A DNA stretch of 64,000 nt from Platycnemis pennipes (taxonomy: Eukaryota; Arthropoda; Insecta; Odonata; Platycnemididae), in NCBI GenBank assembly GCA_933228895.1, contig OW121848.1, positions 137,286,615-137,350,614 of the forward strand, in the 5' to 3' direction. Both the position numbers and the translations under genes were made by a program. The notes under the pieces were generated by a model. That model was not told the origin of the DNA. It did no database searches and saw only the letters and a list, made by a program, of their open reading frames with translations. This document shows positions 33,576 to 44,797 of this stretch, piece by piece (within the stretch, counting starts at the first letter, position 1; every line of letters starts with the position of its first letter).

Positions 33576-34065
33576 TATTTAATAAAACAAACTTTTACAT
33601 TTAGATTAAATATGACAAGAAAAGTAACTTCGCTAAACATTTAATTGATAATGACCACCAGAGTGATTTCAATGTTAACATTTTATGTCTGTACCATCAG
33701 GGACGAGAGCTCAATTCTCGCGATCAATTGGGAATTATAAAGAAAATGGGTGACCCAGGGGCAACACTCGTCAATGAGTATTTGTTTCCCGCCTCTTACC
33801 CCATCCTGAAGGCAGTTGCTTCCCTTTCCCTATCATCAGACTTTCCGTCGTCTTGCAACTCGCCAGGCAGTCCTCCCTAATTCACCCTCCCCCCCTCCCT
33901 CCATTCCCAACCACTCCCCCCCTCCGGCTGTTGGCTGGTATATAAAGAGAGTTCGCACCACGTATTTTTACCTGATGATGATGATACTTCGATCGAAACC
34001 CGGGTCGTGAAATTGTATAAAACATTTCTTTGTGGTATTTTTGTAAAAGTTTGTTTTATTAAATA
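33576..34065. repeat. 24-bp perfect inverted repeats around 442 bp, with hairpin-family core
   Basis: 33576-33599 and 34042-34065 are exact inverse complements (left arm ends AACAAACTTTTACA). Near the right arm lie CCTGATGATGATGAT (33971-33985) and GATCGAAACC (33991-34000), then TTTGTGGTATTTTTGTAAAAG, so the right part belongs to the hairpin family seen at 4.4, 22.7 and 39.2 kb. The unrelated interior (33.6-33.95 kb) includes a possible SINE-like stretch and a pyrimidine tract, so other DNA may have inserted between the arms. A related arm fragment lies near 34232-34265. Confidence 0.65.
33939..33947 (+). promoter_or_regulatory. Possible TATA box
   Basis: TATATAAAG preceded by GGCTGG is a good TATA match next to a C/T-rich block, but no initiator, exon or transcript can be tied to it, and it lies inside a repeat. 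Confidence 0.2.
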
Positions 34066-34850
34066 AAGGAAATACTTTCGAGACAACAGCGATGGGAGAG
34101 CGGAGAAGGATGGATAAAAAGTAATGCACAACAAGGAAGAACATGAGAGGGCGAGGAAAGGACAGAAGTTTCTGGAAAAAATTAGCAGAAGAAAAGGTAT
34201 GAATAGGTATGGAACAAATAATTCGGGTCTGTGGTATTTTTATAAGTCGTTTAATGTATTCCAAGGAATGTCTCTCCTATGAGGGAGAACGCCACGTAAA
34301 TTAGGGAGGAGAAGGAGGGAAGACACATTTTAGGTAAGATGAAGAGAGGTAGAGAGTTTGATTATCTGATGAGTGGAGCATGAGCCATCGATCAAAAGGT
34401 AGCCTAAAACGTAGGACACCAAGTAAACCAGGAGAAAAGAACACAGTAATCAGCACCACTCTAAGGTTCATGAAGGCCTCAGCATATGGTGCATGAAAGG
34501 TTGGGTAGACCTGATTAAAATCAATCTAACGAATGAGGGAAGCAAATAGTTCATTAGCACTAGGACACCAAATGTAAAAGAAAATTCCAACCATGAATTG
34601 AGTTCCTAAGAAAATATAAAAACAGAGGGAAAAAAGATAGAACATTGGGGAAAAATTGGTTTGAGTGAGAGTAGGGGTTCGAAAGAATGATGCTTTTCAA
34701 AACATGCTACAAGTCAACCGAACACTCGAAAATTAGCATGACGACAAGGATAACCGTCTAAGAAAGCACGAAAGATGAAGTAAAACAATGGGAGTGGCTC
34801 AAACATTCGGGGGCTCCAAAACTGCGACCGAACGCGCAGTCCGCTCCCGT
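34066..34850. other. Unassigned DNA
   Basis: Purine-leaning AT-rich sequence. No coding region or element ends, apart from the arm-like fragment near 34232-34265. Confidence 0.4.
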
Positions 34851-35660
34851 AAATAACGAGATCAAATCTCCACGACTGCGGGAGAGACCACCTTCGGTTC
34901 CTGGGGTGAGGAGGGTGGGCGATCGGGGAGTTGAGGGTGGGAGGCGAGGGGGTGGAGGGGAGAGCGGTGGTTCGGACGGGAGGGAGTCGACCCGAGGGGC
35001 ACCCTTGAACAAACCATCCCACCTCTCGACCTAATACGGCTCCTTCAGAAATTAAATAGAATGGAATAGAATAAACCTCCAGGCCGCCGCTTCCCACACC
35101 ACTAAAGGCTCGAAATGGGAATGTTTTCCCCCTTATTTTTCACGAAAACCCGACGTCGGGGGGACGCCTAAACAACATCCGACCGCGCCCCGCCCACAAA
35201 AGAACGCAGAGGGAGCCGGGAGATGGAGAGTGTTGGCGGGGAAGGAAGGAAAACGAAGGAGGCGAGTGGGGAAGTTTCTCGGAGACAGTGGGAGGGACAC
35301 GAGAGAGGACGGAAGAAGTCTGTTGGGGAGGGGGTGGAGGGCGTTTGTATGAGTCCTGAGCGCCGACAACGTCCCCCTTCCTCCATCCCTCTGCAAACCT
35401 CGCTGTCCGCCGCTGTGCGGGAAAGCTGTCCCTCCCGTCCTCTCCAGCCCGGGAGTCCCGCTTACCTATCCAAACACTAAGACGCCGCTTCTGGGCCGCC
35501 GCGGCGCCGACGGCAGCCCCTCCGAACTCCTTCCGAGGAATGCCTCTCCTATTCCAAGCCGAGCGGGACCGAAAGCCAGCCGTGGCCACGATCGGAGAAA
35601 AGGGGGAATCCCTTCCCTACGCCCGACGCTACGAAGACAGACCGACAGCCCCCCAAGGTG
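34851..35660. other. GC-rich domain, purine then pyrimidine
   Basis: G/A-rich blocks at about 34900-34990 and 35205-35345, changing to C/T-rich near 35380-35460, with CpGs at 35480-35540. The 149-codon minus-strand frame (35140-35589) and the others are low complexity. No gene recognised. Confidence 0.5.
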
Positions 35661-35717
35661 GAAACCCCATTCGCATGGATTTGGTACATCAACAGAAGGG
35701 AGCCGGGGTGAATACTG

Positions 35718-35834
35718 ATGACAGATTACTGGTAGCTAATGCTATTAAAACGAAGCATATTCAACAGAGATGCCACAAACGTGCTGCCAGAATAACAACC
35801 AATTTAATCGGTCTTTGTGGTGGCTCTTCTGGTG
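35718..35834. repeat. Dispersed duplication, copy 1 (117 bp)
   Basis: This segment (TACTGGTAGCTAATGC at 35727, ending GGCTCTTCTGGTG) recurs in direct orientation at 36235-36352 with few differences. I do not recognise the sequence. It may be part of an unrecognised transposon or a local segmental duplication. Confidence 0.88.
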
Positions 35835-36234
35835 TCTTACACCTGTCATCTGGCTGAGATAGACAGCCACTGCACACGTCAGGACTGAACCTTCACCAAT
35901 CAAGCAATATGCTACACGGACGGAGAAAAATTTCGTGGAATTCCTTAACATTTACTATAAACAACGAAATTTTTGTGATTCAATGGATTTGTATTTATTT
36001 TTCAAACATGTGTCACTGAACCTCATCATCTTCATAATTCATGGGTATCTGATTCATTTTATCGTGCATGGAAGCATGATAAAATAATTAATCTATTTTC
36101 GCGGAATCGCTAAATTGTTGAGTTGAATGAAACACGATAGGTACGTACCACCAAAGGTTACGCACGACCTAATAAACGAGTTAACTTTAGCTTCATATCT
36201 TATAGGGCATTTTAATTCTGAAAGGGCATCAAAT

Positions 36235-36352
36235 ATGACGGAATACTGGTAGCTAATGCTATTAAAACCGAAGCATATTCAACAGAGATGCCAAAAACGT
36301 GCTGCCAGAATAACAACCAATTTAATCGGTCTTTGTGGTGGCTCTTCTGGTG
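36235..36352. repeat. Dispersed duplication, copy 2 (118 bp)
   Basis: Second copy of the 35718-35834 unit, with one extra C and a few substitutions, 517 bases downstream. The DNA after it (GCGCAGGAACAAAGACGCC onward to about 36760) keeps frames open on both strands, but I cannot assign a family. Confidence 0.88.
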
Positions 36353-39166
36353 CCTTGCTTTGCGCAGGAACAAAGACGCCTATCTGAACTATCAGCAGTC
36401 CACCTTCCTGCCGTTGGTACGGTATCCAATCGACGATTGTACGAACAATTATCGAACAAATTATTGGCTTCTAGTTTAATAAAATAATGCAGTCTCTCAT
36501 TAAGGCAATCGACTGAGCGGTGATTCCCAAACGCGCTTTGGTCATAAGCTTTGAATACAACTACATAGGCAGTGCTGCACCAAGTTTCCTGGATAAGCCG
36601 ATTACAGAAAACCAACTTAGGCTCCTTAGGCTCTCCTTCGTGGTTATAGGTGTTGAAACCTTGTTTTCAGAGGGAATTTTCATCGGCTTAGCAAAATCCA
36701 TCTTGAACATCGGCATTAAATTAAGATCTGACATTAAAAAGCAGACACTCAGGTAGCATTGCAGCACACTTATGATCTCGAATATAATGGAGAAGCAGAT
36801 GGCTGCTAAGAGCGAATCATGATCATCTTCCCTCTTCCCATTGCCCGTCTAGCGTTACATCTATAGGAACTTTAACGGCCACCACATTAAGTAAGAGTAA
36901 GAGTATTTCGTCTTGGCATACAGCATTGAAGCCTGCTTTCATTTAAAAGTTGTCGAAAAAACATTCTCGTAGACTGTCTATCAACAAAAGCAAACTGGTT
37001 TCAGAGAATTATTTTTGGTTGCATATTACATGAAAAATTGAAATAATAACACTTCAATTTCTCAAAAACACTTTGATTTCATAATATTAACTCCATTAAT
37101 TCTAGCCCATATGGTTGGGTAATGGCACAATTTAATGGCTTTAGTGTTGTTCATAGCTTCGTTATTACACGCTTACATTTATGGAGAGGACTAATCTGGA
37201 AAGAAAATTCTTCAAGGGTTTCCTATTTTGCAACGTATCTTTTATTCACTACTTTCTTATACTCTATACGTTAGAAACAATATGTTTGCTATTCCAGTGC
37301 CAGTGCCAAAAACATTCAGTAACCAAAAAGTCTAGAAAGTATGTGTTTCTGAAAGACAGAAAGGAAAGAGGAATAATGCTTTCTTTGAACTTCATACGTT
37401 AAAAAAGCAATAAAAGAAGAGATTTTGTCGAACAGATAGAGTGAGGTATTCATATTCACCAATCGCGACCAAAACAGAAGCTATCATTTTTCCCAAATGC
37501 ATCTCCCTTATCACTCTTTTTTTCGTCCTTATTTTCTTATGGCTGGTAATCTTACAACCCATTTCGGGAGTCAGACATTGCTCATTTTTGCTAACTTTCA
37601 CTTCCCTTAAACTTTGAATCATTGCTGGCGTTGAATACAGCATTTTACGAAGTAAGTCTGCGACGTATCTTACAAAGCCCTTATTGCGATTGCCTATGCT
37701 CCGAAAAAGTTGAAATTCAGATGTTCGACCACCATTTCCTGATTAGGTCCCACTGTGCGTCGAGAGGAGAAATCAGTAGCCGAAATTAAGGGGCCACCGT
37801 TTGATTCTCCAACACTACTATTGTCATCACCATCACTCCAACCGACTGGGATTGAGCGATGAAGCGGGGGTTACTTTCCACGCTAAGGTCCAAGGAAAGG
37901 AGAAACGGGGCACCGAATGGTAATCGCACTCGCAAGAAAACGGCGCGAACCACACATAACGGACTCTTCCTGGATTGTCCACCATTTTTTGCGAAGGAAG
38001 CTTCCTCAAATCGGGTTTCCGGAGGAGGACAAAGAGGTGGGAGAATGGTACGCCTCCTTAGCTAGGGTCGTAGAGTAAATCACTTAGCCGGAGATGCTCG
38101 AGGATATCCTTTGTTTTTGCTCACCATGCCTTTCCTAAGATTGGATTAGCAACTTCGAGGGAAGGGGAAAACACGATATCATCTCCCGACAGAGTTATGT
38201 GTGTAGGTTTTGTCTTGCTGGAGTAGCAAATGTTGAACTTCATACCACAAAAACACGATGCAAAACAGGTTGTTTACCATTCGCTCGCCAACACGTTTTG
38301 TGCGCCAATTTTGGATATAACGCCTAGTGTTCACGGCGCAGGACATGAAGTAAGTAATCCACAAAGAATGGAATAAGAATTGATACCATTTATTTTACCT
38401 CTTTAGAAAATATTTCGTTATGAAAATTCCCCGTAGTGAATACATTTTCTCCAAACTAAAATTACCTCTGTGTTACTGAGTAACCTATAATAAAACGGGT
38501 GTATCTGAATGACATGGAACTTCGAAAGAGGTATTTTCCTGAAAGAGGTTTGTAAGGGTTGGGTCTAGGTTTACAGATTTTACTTTCACGCACATTTTCA
38601 TCCAAACGTATGCTTTCCGTTTGTTTCGCTTTCGCATATATAATCTATAATATTTATTATTAATTAACTATGTAATTTAGGGTATTATTATTACTACAGT
38701 TTCTTCTCGTTCTACGGTAACTTTTATGTTTACCATTTAACGTCATTAAATGTTATCTAATTTTACTTTTAAGTCACTTACGTCTAATTTACCTATAGGT
38801 TCATTTTAACCGGGATTGATTTTCCAAAAAGACTTAGTCTGTGTTCCGAGGTCAGGTTGGCTTCAGATTCAGTTCAGAGGCAGTTCATCGGGCCTCACCT
38901 GGGCCAAAAATTTCGACTTCTGCATACATCTAGGTGGTACAACCGAGACCACATTCATCATGTGGAAAAATACGGTATAACAGGTTACAGAGAAAGGAGT
39001 GCCTCCGGAGTGACTACGGTACGGTATTGCCTAGGAAACTATGCAATCCTAGTTTTTAAAAATGAAAGCCAACATAAATCAATAGGTTTTGGATCAATTC
39101 TAAAGAAAGAGTACTGCTAATAAAAAGGAAGTCCTCAGGATTCACTTGGTGGAACCGCATGATAGA
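36353..39166. other. AT-rich DNA, nothing recognised
   Basis: No element ends, RNA genes or recognisable coding regions. Frames of 60-97 codons at 36322-36615 (minus) and 38857-39120 (plus) have ordinary composition but match no family I know. Confidence 0.4.
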
Positions 39167-39335
39167 AGTAAATAGAACAATACTTTGTAAGATTCCACAA
39201 AATGTTTATTTTAACACCAACCTAGGTTTCGATTGGTTTACCAATTATCTTCAAGGTTGGTAAACCATTCGAAACCTAGGTCGTTGTTAAAATAAAAATT
39301 TTGTGGAATCTTACAAAGTGATTGTTCTATTTACT
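39167..39335. mobile_element. Near-perfect ~169-bp palindrome (fold-back hairpin element)
   Basis: The left arm from AGTAAATAGAACAAT (39167-39181) mirrors ATTGTTCTATTTACT (39321-39335). The arms continue through GTAAGATTCCACAAAA and CCTAGGTTTCG against their complements, to a short loop around ATTATCTTCAAGG. Each arm is about 77 nt with few mismatches. TCGAAACCTAGG occurs in both orientations. The right arm resembles the single arm at 22.70-22.75 kb. It has no coding capacity and would fold into a long hairpin if transcribed. Confidence 0.92.
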
Positions 39336-40060
39336 ACAAAGATTACTGCATCGGAATATATGGCACTGCTATACGGCGGAAATAAGAAAATTCCAATAAA
39401 TAATTGATTACTAAGACAGGGAACTGTTGAAACTACAAGGAAAACAGTCCATTCGAGAAAAGTCCTCCACTTCACGGTATACTCAAGGTTATTACTACCA
39501 CCAATGTTTATGATTGTCCCTTAAGTGCCACGGAAATTAAGAAAAATGTTCCGAAAAACATACATATTAAATTAATCGAATAACGCATATAGTTACTTAA
39601 AAATTACAGTAGCGCCTTGCAATACAGTCTTCCTTACAAGAAAATAAGGCAGTCTTCCTCGCAAGCAACTCAAAACTCACTTAAGACTGTAATATGAAAA
39701 CTATCGGAATTCATGACACATATATTTTAGCCTAAGCAAACGTTTGATGGTTCAAATTATAGTCCAAACTCAACGCTAGCAAGTGTTGGCCAAACTTAAA
39801 ATGAATGGTCAGGATATGGGCGATTATCAACAGCTCATCTTTATAAAAGGACACGCAATATTTACGCGGATAAGAAGGAGAGACGAAATGTAAGAAAGCG
39901 TTCATCATTGCACAAAATCAGGGATGAACGATTTCAATCGAAACGTCCCAGTAACAACAACATCCAAAATCTGGAGAAAATTTTAATTAAAAAATCGAAA
40001 ATCAGGAGGAAAGTTTATTGAAATGGAAACGATTGGTCACATTGGTATGAATTATAGGAA
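39336..40060. other. AT-rich DNA, nothing recognised
   Basis: No gene or element recognised. Confidence 0.4.
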
Positions 40061-41000
40061 CACGCAACACGCGCACCAGGGAATGCCCCAAATATCCATG
40101 AGCCGATCCTCCCTCCTGCTACGGGCAGCAGGTCCCCTTAGTGAACAGGAGGTTGGGGGGAGGCTAATCAAATTCGCAACAAGCCATACCCCGAAATACG
40201 CCCCCATCGCCGAGTCCACGGCATTACAGATCCATCCTTCCCGCAGCGGGAGGGACCCTCCCCCGTCCACGCCGCGACCCCCCTGCCACCCCCATCCCCG
40301 GAGGGGGCGGGAGAGAGGGGCCCCGCCGCGACCTCCTTTCCCCCTTTCGAGACCGACCAGTCTCCACGGGCTGATCACCGCGCCATCGCCCGCCCCACGC
40401 CCATTAGCAGATTACAACGCAGGGAGCGGAGGCGCTGGCCGACGGGCGGGAGGAGGAGATTTGAGCAGGGATATGGCAGCGGTGATGCAGTGGGGGGCGG
40501 AAAGCGACAGAATGGGGGATGAAGGGGCGCGTTGGAGGAACGGGGGCTGGTTCGCGAGGAGACGAGTCGCGCGATCACTTCGAAATTAATAATCTTTCGT
40601 CTCCACTCTCGCGAAAATAGGATATGTCGCTCCGAACACGTCAGGGGGCAGGGAAAAAAAGAACGATTCCCACCGCCTACCCCGTCCGTCCGTCGCTCTC
40701 GTCACCTCTCGACCTCTTCTGCTCCCGCCATCGCGTCCCCCCACGAACGACGCGCGAACCCCTGCCGCTAATGGCCGCGTCGTAATATTACGGCGCATCC
40801 AGAGGTGATTGAAAATGCACACGAATCACGCGGGGCAGAATGGTGATTGGGGACCGTTCGGGCGCCGGGAGTGGGGTGGCACTTCATGCGACGACGCGCC
40901 GAGACGGCCTTTCGCTCGCCGACCACAGGTCGCGAGCACTTTCAAAGCGGAGATCGCATACACCAGGGGTTCGACCACGTATCTTCATGAGGAGCACGTG
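40061..41000. other. CpG-rich island
   Basis: High CG density from about 40110 to 40970. The 188-codon plus-strand frame (40023-40589) coincides with a 108-codon minus-strand frame, and both are Pro/Arg/Ser/Gly low complexity. Could be a promoter or 5' exon region, but no splice or start signal decides this. Confidence 0.5.
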
Positions 41001-42540
41001 AGCGTCATCGCTAATTTTAATAGCACTTAGGAGAGAAAAAATCTTATCGTACTCCGATCGTCATTCATCAAATTTTTACTGGTGCTTCAACTCACTAATC
41101 TCAATTGGTTATCCATGACAGTAGGATGTTTACTGCGAGAAGCTTGCGTCCAGAAAGGTTTGTGCAATCGAAAATAATAGCGAAAGCGTAAAAGAAAGAA
41201 CCACGATACCAACCTACAAGTACTTCCCTCTCTTTTATCGCATCCTTAGTACTTGTATTATAAATATTAAGTATTATGTACACATCGACTAACGCTATGG
41301 TAACCCAGAGGATATATACCTTCACGCTACTGACCAAAGTTATGCGTTTAAACCCAGGAAAACTGATGGCACGTCTTATCTAACCCAATCTGTGTGAGTT
41401 TCCGGGTACTACATTGTTTTTGTAAACCAAGGTCGGCAAAGGGAAAGAAATGTGGCTCCCTACCAAAAACTGATTTTTTTACGGCCTTGGGTTCAGCTCT
41501 GTCGTTACCAACCTAACCAACCTTGGATACGCATCGATTATGCACATACAGAAAAATTCAATCGAGTACTGAAAGATCTAGGCTGGGGAACACATGGTGC
41601 GAGGAGCTTGCAGTCCAGATTAGTCAATTAATAAATTCCAACTGTATCGATGTATCGAGGTTGGTAAAAATGATATATGTATACCACCACACCACATCAG
41701 TATGACACGTCACGCATCAGTCACGACTTATTAAGGGAGATAACATCCGAATCGAAAGCTGCAAGCATTCCTATTTCCCCCAACTAAAAAGCAGCTAAGG
41801 CACTTTGCACAACTTAATGTCTCCATATACGTTTTTCCCCAACCACTTTTTTCACAAAAAACCTCGTTTCACAAATGGTGGCCTAACACTCCTTGCAACG
41901 GCCATTGCGACGGCCTATAGGGAAACGAGAACATTAAATAACAACGCACTTCGGAGGATTCGAGTTATACTGCTAGATGGCAATGAAGTGAGCTTGTTGG
42001 CAGCGAGAAAAGTTTGAGGATAATAATACCGGTACCAAAAGGTATTCGAAATATTCGAAGACTCCTCTACCGATATTTCGGTCAACTGGGAGACCATCAA
42101 TGGAGAGGCACTTGTCTCGGGATGCGCTCAGTGGTGGGCCACTGTCCAAGAGCAAGTGAGTGTTAGATTATTTGGTGTGTGGGGGAGGGGAGATATGGAG
42201 GGGGGCATCTATTCTAGATCTATTGCTAGATGGCTAAGGAGGCGTGAATCAAACACAATGCAGAAGAATGAACATGAACCGACACGATGGGAAGAGTCTA
42301 AAAGACGAGCGAAGTAAAAGAGCCAGGTAAGGAAAGTTGATGCACGAAGCTAGATTCTCTCGTAGATAAACCTGGTACCAGTAAAATTACATCCCCTAGA
42401 TGGCGGGAACAATACATTTATGGGGATCACTAAGTTAAAGTTTTTTTCAACGGCCCAAGAAAAACATAAATAAAATTAATCATAACGTGTAATAATTAGG
42501 TTTCAAGATGCTGTAACTGAGGAGGTTATTGCACCGTCTA
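41001..42540. other. Mostly AT-rich DNA, nothing recognised
   Basis: Short frames only; no repeat ends or RNA genes identified. Confidence 0.4.
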
Positions 42541-42544
42541 ACCT

Positions 42545-42640
42545 GCACTCTTAATACAAGGACACACCCAAAATCTCCTCCCGAAGTGCGATTCGAACCC
42601 GTGAGCTAATACCTCGAACGCTGTAACTGAAAATGTCCTT
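42545..42640 (-). mobile_element. Probable tRNA-derived SINE remnant
   Basis: The minus strand has GGGTTCGAATCGC (complement of 42588-42600), a near-perfect B box, preceded by GAGGTATTAGCTCAC and followed by GGAGGAGATTTTGGG. GCTGTAACTGA occurs at 42510-42520 and again at 42620-42630, in direct orientation. No cloverleaf is evident. Confidence 0.45.
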
Positions 42641-42738
42641 TTTTTGACCATACGCGATGAGATAAATGAGAATTCACGTATATTCAGCACAGACTTGTCC
42701 AAAAATACCTCGCGTGAGCAGTAAAATTGCCAGTAACA

Positions 42739-42852
42739 GCACCGTAAGCAGGATTTACTTCCATTGATAAAGGGTGTCTCTTCTTTAATTTGGCTGCACC
42801 GTAAGCGGGATTTACTTCCACTGATAAAGGGTGTCTCTTCTTTAATTTGGCT
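42739..42852. repeat. 57-bp tandem duplication
   Basis: 42739-42795 is followed directly by 42796-42852; the two differ at two positions (AGCAGG/AGCGGG and CCATTG/CCACTG). The duplication also keeps the minus-strand frame open (SQIKEETPF repeated) because 57 is a multiple of three, but the surrounding frame has no recognisable protein. Confidence 0.92.
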
Positions 42853-43080
42853 GCTCCGCCACTTTAAATTTAATATAAGCATGCACGTAAAATAATTTGA
42901 TAAGTTTAAGAAATCCTATTGTCACGAAAACTGAATATGCCGTGATTATCTCAACCTACGCAGTAAAAGCACATTGAAACATTGAACTGGGGATTAAGAT
43001 GGCACCCACTCCATCACCAGCCACTCCACGGGCATAGTTTGAGATGAAGTTTTCGGAGCATATCGCGGACATATTCTCGT
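42853..43080. other. AT-rich DNA, nothing recognised
   Basis: No gene or element recognised. Confidence 0.4.
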
Positions 43081-44620
43081 TAATCTCGCGCGCTTAAAAT
43101 CGCTCCGGCGCATATTTTACACGCACGAGATACAGCCAACCACGAGCCTCCCAACTTCTGGTGACTAGAGAGCAAATTTGCACAACTTCCCTCCTCGGAG
43201 AACGGGTAAAAATTCAATTCCACCGTGGAGAAGATTTTCGTCGAGCGATGATATCCAGCGGAGGGGAGCGTGAAGCGTTCGTCGGATTTCGGAAGCAAGC
43301 GGAAGGGGGCCGGGCTCCCGTATAAATACTATACCGACACCCCATTCGAGACCTAAAAGCCCTCATTCGCCCCGAAAAAAAAACGCACGTGGGATAACAA
43401 GGATCGGGACGAGATTATTCCCGATCCCTCAGCCGCGAAGGGAACTCCCTCACGGGACAGGGGATTTCGGAAATAAATCTGGAGGAGATGAGCCTTCCGC
43501 CCTGAATACAACCCATCCATCCATCACGCTCCCTCGATTACTCGGAAGCTCCACGGCCCGCGCTATTTACGTCACCGCGACGGAAAAATCTGCGCCGCAA
43601 CACTCACTGCTCGAGATGGAACTGCCATTTCTATGCGACGTCTCATCCGCTATCTCCTTAAACCTTTCTACCCGGCCACCTCCACCCACCCTCCGCACCA
43701 AGGATAGAAAATAAAAAATAAACTGTGTGGAGGTTAAATTAAAAAAAAAAACTTAACTCCCCCACCACCGACACCAATCCCCTAAAAACTCGCGTTCCCC
43801 ACATCACCCTACCAATGCCACGTCCTCCTTTCGGTCCCTTAAATCTCTCACACCCAAATCTCCGATCCACGGCGTCTTCCGCTCCTCTATCCCACACGTT
43901 CTCCCCCATTCCTCCTCCCCACACACCACCCCTTCCTCCCCCAACAATCTCTCCTTCGCCTCGTCCCTCCCATTTCCCACCCCTCCCTCCCTCCGAGTGG
44001 GAGGAGACAGGGGAAAGGCGGAACCATCAGCGATCGCGAGCTTGCTTGTTGATCCTTTCAGCGAGGCCTTAAAACGTTTACAGAGCTCTCGAAGAGGGTG
44101 GATGTTGTATGAGAGAGGTTCCCTCCCTTCCTCCAGCAGGGGTGGGGGAGAGAGTGGAGGGGCACGGAGGGACGATGGGAGGCGGAGGAGGAGGCAAACT
44201 GGTGGAGGCGGTGGAGGAAGCGAGCGGGTGGAGGCGGCGGTGAGGCCGGGGAAGTTTTGCCCAAGCTCCAGCGCGCTGGGGAGGAAGGGGTTGGAGCAGC
44301 CCGGCGAATAGGAGGGGGAGATTGTTGTAGGGGGGGGGGGGGTATAATGCTCCCGTGGGAACCGTGGCGGGGGAGGGAGGGGAAAGGGAGAGGGTGTAGA
44401 AAGGAAAGAGAGAGACGGAGTCGCAAGACGATGATGGTGATATCAGCGCTATCCCCAAAACGGGAGGAGAGATTTGGGAGTGCACGGGCCTACGGAGGAG
44501 TGGGAGGGGAATGAAGCTGATGGAGTGGACCTGCGAAGAGTAATCAGAACGATCGACTGGAAAAAAGCGGGGATACCGAGAATCAGATGGGAGGAAACTT
44601 CGTGCGAGAGTGAGAGAGAA
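43081..44620. other. GC-rich domain with sharp pyrimidine-to-purine switch
   Basis: CpG-containing DNA to 43660, then a plus strand rich in C and T (43740-43995), then rich in G and A (44100-44420), with a G run of 13 at 44330-44342. The frames (43815-44072, 43997-44311 plus; 44058-44426, 44078-44668 minus) are all low complexity. The switch of strand bias within about 100 bases is unusual and could mark a replication or transcription boundary; that is speculation. Confidence 0.55.
43321..43328 (+). promoter_or_regulatory. Possible TATA box
   Basis: TATAAATA follows CGGGCTCCCG in a GC-rich setting, a plausible core-promoter layout, but I can point to no downstream exon. Weak support. Confidence 0.2.
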
Positions 44621-44704
44621 AAAAAGTACTGCTCCAAGACATGGGCTTTTAGGAGATCCAACGGCCACGGTTATATCGCACTGTCTAACATACTAATCCT
44701 AAGA

Positions 44705-44797
44705 TGAACGCAACGTCCATGCTATGGGAGGGGTTCGTACCCGCGACCTTGGAGTTCCCCGGTCGTTGCGTAATTAACTGGCTACCGAGTTTGGCGG
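44705..44797 (-). mobile_element. tRNA-like sequence, probable SINE head
   Basis: The minus strand has an A-box-like TCGGTAGCCAGTTAATTACG and a B box GGGTACGAACCCC (complement of 44730-44742) at tRNA-like spacing, with GGGGAACTCCAAGGTCGC between. A clean acceptor stem and cloverleaf are not apparent, so a decayed tRNA or SINE head is more likely than a tRNA gene. Confidence 0.45.

Noticed and set aside
42739..42852. CRISPR-like array
   Set aside because: Two adjacent 57-bp units without spacers in a eukaryotic setting; a simple tandem duplication.
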